The notes beneath the pieces are model-generated. The model ran no database searches and was not told the DNA's origin. It was given only the letters and a program-made list of their open reading frames with translations. Shown piece after piece: positions 1 through 6,157 of a DNA stretch of 35,148 nt. Both the position numbers and the translations under genes were made by a program. Location of the stretch: NCBI GenBank assembly GCA_046160825.1, contig JBJXHC010000061.1:1-35148 (forward strand), given 5' to 3'. Source of the stretch: JBJXHC01 sp046160825. Lineage in GTDB: Bacteria; Bacteroidota; Ignavibacteria; UBA10030; UBA6906. Position 1 is the first letter of the stretch. The number at the start of each line of letters is the position of its first letter.

Positions 1-120
1 TTCTGAAACCATGATGAGCAGACGATCTTGTGCAGCCCTTCCTTCATTTGGAATCCAACGTTTGTTGAAGTAGATAGAATGTGCCTGCGCCTATCAAATG
101 GGTGTCGAAAGTCACCATTA

Positions 121-558
121 TCATGGATCGCGTCTCGAATGTTCTATGGTAAGATCGTCCATCGCCAAATGATCATCAAGGTCTCTTCTTTTTCCGGCAG
201 CAATCTCCTTCTCGCGAATAAACCATTCGACGTCAATACCATTATTCTCTGCCGTAGTTTTTAGCCAAGCTTCTTCAAATGCATGGATTTCATTATCAGA
301 GTCTGCTAACATCAGACCGTCTTTGATGAATTTCATCGCCAAATCATTTGTTGAAAATTTTGGCGGTTCAATTGAAACATGTTTGTTTTCGAGAATCTCC
401 TGGATGGCGTTATCACAGAAATCTTTTTCAAACCCCAAAGCTTTGCCAATGCGTTTCATCAGGATAATCTCCGGTTCAGAAATCTTCCGGTCTTTACGGA
501 TGAGCAGAAGTAATCCTCTGAAGTAGTCGCTTCCTTCTCTAACTGTTATATGGTTCAT
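121..558 (-). CDS. TerB-like (tellurite-resistance-type) helical protein
   Basis: The 145-residue protein has no signal peptide or membrane segment and is probably cytoplasmic. Its pattern resembles TerB/DjlA-N helical domains: a first helix pair (about residues 13-55, 'GLLLLIRKDRKISEPE') followed by a second module (about 75-115, 'FIKDGLMLADSDNEIHAFE'), where an acidic D-x-x-I-x-x-x-E pattern recurs, as in TerB families that bind metal. The start is supported by an AAGGA Shine-Dalgarno sequence just upstream. It lies downstream of two DUF2294 genes on the same strand, but the gap of about 115 bases leaves co-transcription open. The family assignment rests on pattern recognition only; no function beyond a TerB-like fold is claimed. 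Bases 1-120 hold no gene I can support. Confidence 0.6.
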   Translation of the reverse strand: MNHITVREGSDYFRGLLLLIRKDRKISEPEIILMKRIGKALGFEKDFCDNAIQEILENKHVSIEPPKFSTNDLAMKFIKDGLMLADSDNEIHAFEEAWLKTTAENNGIDVEWFIREKEIAAGKRRDLDDHLAMDDLTIEHSRRDP

Positions 559-674
559 ACTTCCTTTGCTATCTTCATCTGTTGTAATTATTTTTAGTTA
601 AAGCTTCTCAATGTCCTTAACATTTTTTGTCTGGCAAGAAAAGTATCATTGTCCGTTGTTCTTTTCTTCCTCAC

Positions 675-1022
675 TCATGAAGGCTCAAAGTAAATAACGA
701 TATTCATATCTTCCGACTGCGTTCCATGGATGTAGTGGATCTTCCGTATTGGCTTCTGTAGAAAGCCTGAGATACGATCTCGCAAAATGTGTTCCGACTG
801 CTGGAACAGTTTCAGTCGCAATTCGTGAAACGATTTGATCCCACCCTCACCCGTTAGCAACTTCTCTTCAGCAGGCGTAAGAATGTCCCGAATGAATACC
901 ACGACAAAATCATCAGTTATCTCTGTTCTCATATCTTTCGACTTCTCACCCACATGGTTGAGCAGAAAGTTCTCCACTATGAACTGGACTCCGGCTGCAA
1001 GGGTTTCTCTACCATTGACCAT
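675..1022 (-). CDS. DUF2294 (MpsC-type) protein, copy 1
   Basis: A 115-residue soluble protein. The core, 'DFVVVFIRDILTPAEEKLL' (about residues 41-59) followed by a helix and a final beta strand, matches the DUF2294 pattern of V-x-L-x-x-x-L-T-P-A-E. This family was renamed MpsC after the MpsABC membrane-potential system of staphylococci. The ATG at 1022 is preferred over an upstream in-frame TTG (1040) because GGAGG lies 8 bases before it. A second, more canonical family member lies upstream on the same strand (1544-1897), so the pair are paralogues. The MpsA (NuoL-like) and MpsB (DUF2309) partners are not in this window, so a role in ion transport here is unproven. Confidence 0.65.
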   Translation of the reverse strand: MVNGRETLAAGVQFIVENFLLNHVGEKSKDMRTEITDDFVVVFIRDILTPAEEKLLTGEGGIKSFHELRLKLFQQSEHILRDRISGFLQKPIRKIHYIHGTQSEDMNIVIYFEPS

Positions 1023-1083
1023 TGTTGAACCTCCAAACAAGGTTGAGGACAGATTCGAAACTGATATTCAAAAGCCGCTGACC

Positions 1084-1290
1084 ACTATCTCCGCCCAACC
1101 TGAGCGTTGAAATACGAATCCTTCGGATATGTTATGCTGAAGCCCATCGCCGGATCCGTGTACACTTGCATACCACGAATGTCAGGGTCCAAGTTCTTTC
1201 TGCTGGGTGAAGCCGGCCAAAGGTAGGCTGAACAAGAAAATGCCCAAGTCCCAACAGAACACTATGTTCAATCTGAAATCTCCTTTTCAT
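1084..1290 (-). pseudogene. Remnant of a small secreted protein (PsbP-like pattern), frame-broken
   Basis: An ATG at 1290 preceded by GAGG opens on the minus strand, but the reading frame is not continuous. The start frame encodes MKRRFQ and then no sensible leader. A second frame carries a hydrophobic signal-like stretch ('LGIFLFSLPLAGFTQQ') ending at a TGA. A third frame carries 'GMQVYTDPAMGFSITYPKD' and ends at a TAG at 1084. The last stretch resembles the start of PsbP-like or other periplasmic domains ('Y-x-x-P-x-x-G-F-S-I-x-Y-P'). I read this as a decayed, C-terminally truncated gene. Apart from this remnant and the terminator at 1364-1409, the interval 1023-1543 shows nothing I can support. 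Confidence 0.4.
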
Positions 1291-1363
1291 AGTGCTACCT
1301 CTTTAAGTGAATACTGTCATCTTTTTTCAATGTGGATTTCTCTTCTGCTATGACCCATGAAGC

Positions 1364-1409
1364 AAAAAAACCAACACTGGTCATCCTTATCGATGACTCG
1401 TGTTGGTTT
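1364..1409 (-). terminator. Intrinsic terminator after the second DUF2294 gene
   Basis: Arms AAACCAACAC (1368-1377) and GTGTTGGTTT (1400-1409) pair perfectly. Inside them GTCATC (1380-1385) pairs with GATGAC (1392-1397), separated from the outer arms by one mismatch and one G-U pair. Read on the minus strand the stem is followed by seven T (1370-1364). It therefore ends minus-strand transcripts coming from 1544-1897. Confidence 0.8.
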
Positions 1410-1543
1410 ACCATTCACCAAACCTTCCCCGGTTTACTATTTAGGTTAGGGAATGCTTCGTGACATGTCTACCGAATATGTAACAACTTCCCAAGCAGTA
1501 TACGCAAAAACAGCTTCACATGTCAAGCACAATCGGCAAGACC

Positions 1544-1897
1544 TCAGAATAGTTCTTTCAGCGTGAAGACAATGATGCGCTCGCCCGTCTTCGCGCTAAT
1601 GTCCGAGTGCATACTGATAACGTCCCGATCGATAATGTGCCTAATCATCACCTTCAGCATGTCCTTCGAGTTCTCGATGAGCATCTGACGCACTTCTTTT
1701 AGCAACTTTACACCCGCTAGATCTTTCGCGAGCTGCAATTCGGCTGGCGTGAGAACCCCTTCCAATCGCACGATGATGACATCGTCAAGAACATACGTAC
1801 GAGTCCGATTGGGTCCTCGTCCCATATGTTCTCTCTCGAACTTCACCATTGCTTCGCTGATCTGGGCTTCAAGTTGTCCAACGGATCTATGGGGCAT
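1544..1897 (-). CDS. DUF2294 (MpsC-type) protein, copy 2
   Basis: A 117-residue protein with the complete DUF2294 layout: an N-terminal helix ('GQLEAQISEAMVKFEREH'), 'MGRGPNRTRTYVLDD' leading into 'VIIVRLEGVLTPAELQLA', and the C-terminal 'MHSDISAKTGERIIVFTL' near residues 94-111. The frame stays open to 2014, but homology begins at the ATG at 1897, so that start is used. No clear Shine-Dalgarno sequence precedes it. A strong terminator follows at 1364-1409. It is closer to the family consensus than copy 1 (675-1022), which suggests copy 1 is the more divergent duplicate. A membrane-potential role is known only for relatives; here it is inference. Confidence 0.75.
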   Translation of the reverse strand: MPHRSVGQLEAQISEAMVKFEREHMGRGPNRTRTYVLDDVIIVRLEGVLTPAELQLAKDLAGVKLLKEVRQMLIENSKDMLKVMIRHIIDRDVISMHSDISAKTGERIIVFTLKELF

Positions 1898-1976
1898 GTG
1901 TGTGCATTCTGATAATTGGTTTACGTGGGCCAATGTACCTATTTCGCATAAGTTCTGCAAACTTCTTGTGAGTCCT

Positions 1977-2198
1977 TTACTTGTACAGTATGTGTTCGGG
2001 CATGATTTCCGCACTAGCAGCCATGTCAGCGATTGTCGTCCGTACTTTCAGAATATGGGCGTAGGCACGTGCAGGTAGACCGAGTTGGTGATTCCCAGCT
2101 TTTAGGATCTTCCTCCCCCACCAGTATCGAGCCTCGTACTCTCGAATGTCTTTCGAATGCACATCGGCATGTGCGTAAACCCCTTTGCGTCCCCTTAA
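1977..2198 (-). pseudogene. C-terminal fragment of a YifB/ComM Mg-chelatase-like gene
   Basis: The minus-strand frame from 2198 to the stop at 1977 encodes a stretch beginning 'GRKGVYAHADVHSKDIRE' and containing 'QLGLPARAYAHILKV' and 'TIADMA'. It aligns without gaps to the C-terminus of the intact YifB protein at 8482-10020 ('GRKGLFANADMQPKEIRE', '[24 protein letters not shown]'), with about half of about 69 residues identical. A TGA closes the frame at the 5' side (about 2201), and no AAA ATPase domain lies upstream: that space is the carH promoter region. About 85% of the gene is missing, so this is a relic rather than a working gene. The divergence from the intact copy suggests an old duplicate or a remnant of a replaced allele. 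Confidence 0.8.
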
Positions 2199-2219
2199 TC
2201 AGTGCATCATCAATGCATT

Positions 2220-2233
2220 ACAAAATATTTTGT
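2220..2233. promoter_or_regulatory. 14-bp perfect palindrome, candidate operator for the CarH-like regulator
   Basis: ACAAAATATTTTGT is its own reverse complement. It sits 7 bases before the -35 box of the promoter at 2241-2269. A half-site-like TTTTGT recurs at 2259-2264, overlapping the start of the -10 box and 31 bases (about three helical turns) after the same hexamer in the palindrome (2228-2233). MerR-type regulators of this family often repress their own promoters. Binding here is inferred from position and symmetry only. Confidence 0.4.
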
Positions 2234-2240
2234 CACACCC

Positions 2241-2269
2241 TTGACATAGCAATTTCTGTTTTGTATATT
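2241..2269 (+). promoter_or_regulatory. Sigma-70-like promoter of the carH-like gene
   Basis: TTGACA (2241-2246, a perfect -35) is followed after exactly 17 bases by TATATT (2264-2269, five of six matches to TATAAT). Transcription would begin near 2276, giving a leader of about 33 bases before the ATG at 2310. No Shine-Dalgarno sequence is visible in that leader. Confidence 0.65.
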
Positions 2270-2309
2270 AAATCGTCCAAAACGCCTATATCATCTTAAA
2301 CAACTTTTT

Positions 2310-3242
2310 ATGGCACAAAACCTACTTTCAACTCAAGAAGTGGCTGTCATGTTAAACGTGGCGGAAACCACAATCAAGCGATGGGCTGATGAAAATGTCA
2401 TAGCGTGTGTAAAAACACCCGGGGGACATCGCAAATTCTTGTTGAAAGAGGTCGTTCGGTTTGCTGAAGCAAAGGGGTACACAACAAGGGGGTCGCAGCC
2501 GCCCCCTATGACCCCGATGCAATTGGAGCAATTGGAGGTCGGTGTTCACACACGTAATTACGCCCGCATTGCGGATGTCTTCAAAGAAGAAGCTTTTCAG
2601 GCTGATCGGGAAGGAATCCTGACCCTCTTCCTTTACCTCTACAAGCATCACATCCCCCTTGCTTTGATCGTCGATGAAGTGGTTCGTCCTGCTTTTGAAG
2701 ACGTCGGTACAAAGTGGGAAAAGGGTGAGATCGAAATCACTCAGGAACATGCCGCATCCCAGGCAACAACCGAGTCCCTCATCCGGATGGCTTCCGAACT
2801 CCACCGCAAGGGTTCCAACGGCTTGTCTGTTCTATGCGCATGTCCGGAGGATGAATTTCATGAGCTCGGCTTGCGAGGCCTTGCTTACAGCCTGGAGTGC
2901 GAAGGATGGAAAGTACATTACATGGGACCAAACACGCCCACAGAGACTCTTGCTTCTTTCATTCACGCCGTTCAACCAGAGCTCGTGTGTCTATCAGTAG
3001 CAATAGGCAGGCATCACCGTGAATTACGTGTCAAGTTAAAGAGGCTTTCATCTCAAGTCCACTCCTATCAGGGAAAGATCATCATTGGCGGTCACTACGC
3101 TGATAGACTACACGAACATGATATCACATGCGACCATATCGCCCGATCTATTCAGGACGCTGTTGCGTATTCACGGGATGCCTTTAGCTTGAAACCCGGC
3201 CCAAAGACGAAATCTGAAACGAAAAACAAGCTGAATCGCTAA
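2310..3242 (+). CDS. carH: CarH/LitR-type B12-dependent light-sensing transcriptional regulator
   Basis: A 310-residue regulator in three parts. Residues 5-55 form a MerR-type helix-turn-helix ('STQEVAVMLNVAETTIKRW', 'TPGGHRKF'). Residues about 75-165 form the four-helix cobalamin cap and carry W136 followed nine residues later by E146-H147, the W-x9-EH signature of CarH photoreceptors. Residues about 172-290 form a Rossmann B12-binding domain with H184 in 'EDEFHELGLRG' as the expected lower cobalt ligand and 'IIIGG' at 257-261. In known members, adenosylcobalamin drives DNA-binding tetramers in the dark and light breaks them, releasing repression. Those features are seen; light response here is inferred from the family. 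A good promoter and a palindrome lie upstream. The DUF378 gene follows after 47 bases with no terminator, so the two may share a transcript. The basic tail after residue 293 is not part of the fold. Confidence 0.85.
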   Translation: MAQNLLSTQEVAVMLNVAETTIKRWADENVIACVKTPGGHRKFLLKEVVRFAEAKGYTTRGSQPPPMTPMQLEQLEVGVHTRNYARIADVFKEEAFQADREGILTLFLYLYKHHIPLALIVDEVVRPAFEDVGTKWEKGEIEITQEHAASQATTESLIRMASELHRKGSNGLSVLCACPEDEFHELGLRGLAYSLECEGWKVHYMGPNTPTETLASFIHAVQPELVCLSVAIGRHHRELRVKLKRLSSQVHSYQGKIIIGGHYADRLHEHDITCDHIARSIQDAVAYSRDAFSLKPGPKTKSETKNKLNR

Positions 3243-3289
3243 ACAAACCACAATAGACATAGTCACAAACCAACCAAGGAGAAGTACAA

Positions 3290-3508
3290 ATGAAAACACT
3301 CGATGTCATTATCGCCGTCCTACTTGTAATCGGAGGACTGAACTGGGGTCTCTGGGGACTTTTCCAGTTCGATCTCGTGGCAGCCATATTCGGCGGTAAC
3401 ACAACCGTTCTGAGCCGCATCGTCTACAGTCTGGTCGGAATCGCAGCAGCTTACCAGGCGTTAGGCTGGAAGTCTGTTCAGCGCCGCTGGGCAATTGCGA
3501 AAGCCTAG
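3290..3508 (+). CDS. DUF378 small membrane protein
   Basis: A 72-residue protein with two predicted membrane helices (about residues 5-26 and 41-60). The first contains the family hallmark 'IGGLNWGLWGLFQFDLV'. DUF378 proteins are short inner-membrane proteins of unknown function. An AAGGAG ribosome-binding site lies 8 bases before the ATG. It sits 47 bases after the CarH-like gene and 82 bases before a fasciclin gene on the same strand; DUF378 proteins often occur among stress-responsive genes, but a light-controlled role here is only a suggestion from position. Confidence 0.85.
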   Translation: MKTLDVIIAVLLVIGGLNWGLWGLFQFDLVAAIFGGNTTVLSRIVYSLVGIAAAYQALGWKSVQRRWAIAKA

Positions 3509-3523
3509 AATCAACAAATGGGT

Positions 3524-3546
3524 AACCGAGGCAATGTGCCGAGGTT
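3524..3546 (+). other. Short hairpin between the DUF378 and fasciclin genes
   Basis: AACC (3524-3527) pairs with GGTT (3543-3546) and GGCA (3530-3533) with TGCC (3537-3540). They are separated by a symmetric GA/GA internal step, and the loop is ATG. There is no T-run, so it is a weak terminator at best. It could instead shape or stabilise the intercistronic RNA. Confidence 0.3.
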
Positions 3547-3590
3547 TCCACGATCACAATTCACAACACAAATCACTCAAGGAACTCACT

Positions 3591-4109
3591 ATGAAAGCAT
3601 CACTTTTGAAACACGGTATTGCTATCTTCGCACTCTCCCTGGCGACGACGCCTGCAATGTTTGCGGGCGATGATCACAAGGAAGCGCAGAAGGATATTAT
3701 TGAGACAGCGGTTGCTGCGGGCAATTTCAAGACTCTTGCTACGGCGCTGACGGAAGCCGGTCTCATCGAGACACTGAAGGGCGAAGGACCATTCACGGTC
3801 TTTGCCCCGACGGACGAAGCTTTCGCCAAGATTCCCAAGGCCACGCTGGATAACCTTCTAAAGAACAAGGAACAACTCACAAAGGTCCTTCTCTATCATG
3901 TGGTTGCCGGCAAAGTCATGGCGTCTGATGTAGTGAAGATCTCCTCAGCCAAGACGGTCGAAGGAAGCTCAGTAAAGATCAGTGTGAAGGGCAAGACAGT
4001 CATGGTGGATAAGGCAAAGGTCACGGCGGTCGACATCGAAGCCAGCAACGGTGTCATCCATGTTATTGATTCGGTGATCATGCCTCCAATGGCAAAAGAA
4101 AAGAAGTAA
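3591..4109 (+). CDS. Secreted fasciclin (FAS1) domain protein
   Basis: A 172-residue protein. Residues 1-25 are a signal peptide ('LLKHGIAIFALSLATTPAMFAG'-like run ending in AxA-type small residues), and a single FAS1 domain fills residues about 30-165. FAS1 hallmarks are present: 'GPFTVFAPTDEAF' (H1 region), 'LLYHVVAGKV' (YH motif), and 'ASNGVIHVIDSVIMP' (H2 region). FAS1 proteins usually mediate adhesion or matrix contacts outside the cytoplasm. The frame opens earlier (3495), but the ATG at 3591 is chosen because the leader begins there and AAGGA precedes it. It lies between the DUF378 gene and a DUF4397 lipoprotein; together they look like a small set of envelope proteins. Confidence 0.9.
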   Translation: MKASLLKHGIAIFALSLATTPAMFAGDDHKEAQKDIIETAVAAGNFKTLATALTEAGLIETLKGEGPFTVFAPTDEAFAKIPKATLDNLLKNKEQLTKVLLYHVVAGKVMASDVVKISSAKTVEGSSVKISVKGKTVMVDKAKVTAVDIEASNGVIHVIDSVIMPPMAKEKK

Positions 4110-4117
4110 CTCAGGTC

Positions 4118-4147
4118 GGGGAACCGGCCAATAACTGCCGGTTCCTC
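4118..4147 (+). terminator. Hairpin after the fasciclin gene, possible terminator
   Basis: GGGGAACCGGC (4118-4128) pairs with GCCGGTTCCTC (4137-4147); the inner nine pairs are perfect and the outer two are one G-U and one G-C. The loop is eight bases. It starts nine bases after the fasciclin stop codon. No run of T follows, so it may be a processing or stability element rather than a complete intrinsic terminator. Confidence 0.5.
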
Positions 4148-4181
4148 ATTGTATCCACAAAACAAATACAAGGAGCAACAA

Positions 4182-5468
4182 ATGTCTTTGACAGGAATAT
4201 TCAAGAGTCTTATTGGAATGATCGCTGCCATCGGATTGCTTACCGGCTGCGATAGCGACGACACAACAGTTACTCCGGGTCCAGTCGGGTCGGGCCAGGT
4301 TCTTGTTGTCCACGCATCACCTGACGCCCCGGCAGTTGATCTGTTGGTGAATAATACCCTGGTCGCATCGGGCCTGATGTTCCCCAACAATACCGGGTAT
4401 CTGGCAGTTGCGGCAGGAACCCCCAACGTGAAAGTTCGTGTAGCCGGAACAACAACAACAGTAATTGATGCCAACCTTCCGATTACTGCCAACATGAGTT
4501 ACACCGTGATTGCAGCCGACTCAGTTGCACGGCTGTCGCCGATTGTCCTTACCGATGATCTAACCGCTCCGGCTGCTGGTAAAGCACATGTTCGGTTTGT
4601 CCATCTCTCGCCTAACTCCCCTGCGGTGGACATTGCGTTACAGGGAGGAGCCGTGGTGTTCTCAAATACCGCGTTCAAAGCCAGCACGCCCTTCACACCA
4701 CTGGATGCCGGAACATATAATCTTCAAGTCCGAGTCGCCGGCACATCCACCGTCGTGTTGAGTCTTCCAAACACAACCTTTGCTGAAGGCGGAATCTACA
4801 CCCTGTTTGCAAAAGGGTTTCTGAACGGAAGCGGCACCCAGGCTCTTGGCACACAGGCAATTGTAAACAAGCCATCCACTTCACCTGCGAAAGTAATGGC
4901 TATCCACGCATCGCCCGATGCACCCAGCGTTGATTTGCTTGTGGATAACACTGTGAGTGGTATGAACCTTACGTTCCCGAACAACACCGCTTATCTTAAT
5001 GTCAACGCAGGTTCGCGCAACATCAAGGTCAATGTAACCGGGACATCTACAACGGTCATCGACGCGATGTTGCAGTTGGAAGCAGGTGCTGCCTACTCTG
5101 TATTTGCAACAGATTCGGTTTCGAGTATTTCACCACTGGTTCTTGTGGATAACCTGACGACTCCCGCGTCCGGAAAGGCCCATGTCCGCTTTGTCCATCT
5201 TTCACCGAACGCGCCATCAGTTGATGTCGCAGTTCAAGGTGGAGCGGTTGTGTTTGGCAACAAGGCTTTCCAGGAGAACACCGAGTTCACGCCGCTTGAT
5301 GCAGCTACTTACAATCTGGAAGTCAGGCTGGCTGGCACGGGCACTGTTGTTCTGGCCCTGCCAAATATTACACTCCAGTCAGGCAAAATCTACACTGTGT
5401 TTGCCAGAGGTTTTGTTGGTGGCACGGGCACACATGCACTGGGTGCACAAATTGTTCTGAATAACTGA
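4182..5468 (+). CDS. DUF4397 repeat lipoprotein
   Basis: A 428-residue protein. Residues 1-23 form a lipoprotein signal ending in the lipobox 'GLLTGC' (C23), so it should be anchored in a membrane, probably the outer one. The mature part is beta-rich and belongs to DUF4397. It contains two copies of about 190 residues (about 40-229 and 238-427), each made of two shorter modules that open with 'HASPDAP' and 'HLSPN(S/A)P'. The ATG at 4182 is chosen over one at 4149 because AAGGAG lies 6 bases before it and the signal peptide starts there. Function is unknown; relatives are surface or secreted proteins. A hairpin precedes the gene and a long inverted repeat follows it. Confidence 0.85.
   Translation: MSLTGIFKSLIGMIAAIGLLTGCDSDDTTVTPGPVGSGQVLVVHASPDAPAVDLLVNNTLVASGLMFPNNTGYLAVAAGTPNVKVRVAGTTTTVIDANLPITANMSYTVIAADSVARLSPIVLTDDLTAPAAGKAHVRFVHLSPNSPAVDIALQGGAVVFSNTAFKASTPFTPLDAGTYNLQVRVAGTSTVVLSLPNTTFAEGGIYTLFAKGFLNGSGTQALGTQAIVNKPSTSPAKVMAIHASPDAPSVDLLVDNTVSGMNLTFPNNTAYLNVNAGSRNIKVNVTGTSTTVIDAMLQLEAGAAYSVFATDSVSSISPLVLVDNLTTPASGKAHVRFVHLSPNAPSVDVAVQGGAVVFGNKAFQENTEFTPLDAATYNLEVRLAGTGTVVLALPNITLQSGKIYTVFARGFVGGTGTHALGAQIVLNN
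4299..5462 (+). repeat. Internal tandem duplication within the DUF4397 gene
   Basis: The segments 4299-4868 and 4893-5462 encode matching 190-residue units without gaps. Shared landmarks are 'HASPDAP', 'FPNNT', 'GKAHVRFVHLSPN', 'GGAVVF' and 'FTPLDA'. The DNA is diverged at many third positions, so the duplication is not recent. Confidence 0.85.
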
Positions 5469-5519
5469 ACCACCGTGAGTCTTCAAACGTAAAGAAAGAC
5501 TTGTAGAAGGTATTGAAAA

Positions 5520-5581
5520 AGAAGGCCCGGTTGTCAAGGGGATGAGCAGAGAGCAACGTGTGCGTGACAATTGGGCCTTCT
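5520..5581 (-). terminator. Long inverted repeat with a T-run on the minus strand
   Basis: The arms 5520-5536 and 5565-5581 pair over 17 positions, including two G-U pairs when the plus strand is folded, around a 28-base loop. On the minus strand the stem is followed by five T (5520-5516). This looks like a terminator for minus-strand RNA, yet both flanking genes run on the plus strand. On the plus strand it may still act as a 3' stem after the DUF4397 gene. Confidence 0.5.
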
Positions 5582-5659
5582 GTACATGAGCGGCGATGGA
5601 TGCACGAGGAAGTCCGACATTTGAATTGAAAAGTACGTTACTTTTATTGACGGGATGAA

Positions 5660-6157
5660 ATGAAGGTCTATCAGCTGAGGAAAGAACAATTTGTGGGGCG
5701 TCCACTGACCGAGGTATTCTCTTTTTTTGAGAGGCCCGGAAATCTCGCCGCGATAACTCCACCGTCGATGGAATTCCGCATAGTAACACCCCCGCCTATC
5801 GTAATGAAGGAAGGAGCGTTGTTTGAGTACAGTGTCAGGGTGATGGGAATCCGGATGCGCTGGAAGAGCCTCATCAGCCAATACACGCCTCCGTTCAGGT
5901 TCGTGGATGAGCAGGTCAAGGGGCCATACTCATTCTGGCACCACACTCACACATTCACTGAAGTGCATGGCGGAACCCTGATTGGCGATGAGGTACGCTA
6001 TGCGATACCCTTCGGTATGATCGGGAGGATCACGCACCGTCTGGCAGTGAGTCGTCAACTGGAGCATATCTTCTCGCTCAGATCACAAGTGATGTGCACG
6101 ATGTTTGGTTCGGACGGTGGATTGATTCGAACCACTGATACCCGGAGTGGCCAATGA
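5660..6157 (+). CDS. SRPBCC (START-like) ligand-binding protein
   Basis: A 165-residue soluble protein with the helix-grip pattern of the SRPBCC superfamily, cyclase/dehydrase type. An opening strand and 'VFSFFERPGNLAAITPP' (residues about 19-35) lead to 'MRWKSLISQYTPPFRFVDEQ', 'GPYSFWHHTHTF' and 'GTLIGDEVRYAIPFG' in the usual order. Such folds bind hydrophobic ligands. Its stop overlaps the start of the TonB-dependent receptor by four bases (ATGA), so the two are probably translated together. The last 20 or so residues do not match the family and look like a variable tail. The ligand is unknown. Confidence 0.8.
   Translation: MKVYQLRKEQFVGRPLTEVFSFFERPGNLAAITPPSMEFRIVTPPPIVMKEGALFEYSVRVMGIRMRWKSLISQYTPPFRFVDEQVKGPYSFWHHTHTFTEVHGGTLIGDEVRYAIPFGMIGRITHRLAVSRQLEHIFSLRSQVMCTMFGSDGGLIRTTDTRSGQ

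Noticed and set aside
2352..2804. Open frame of 150 codons on the minus strand
   Set aside because: It is antisense to the helix-turn-helix and cap domains of the CarH-like gene.
3896..4495. Open frame of 199 codons on the minus strand across the fasciclin and DUF4397 genes
   Set aside because: It is antisense to two well-recognised genes, has no ribosome-binding site, and its composition mirrors the coding frames opposite.
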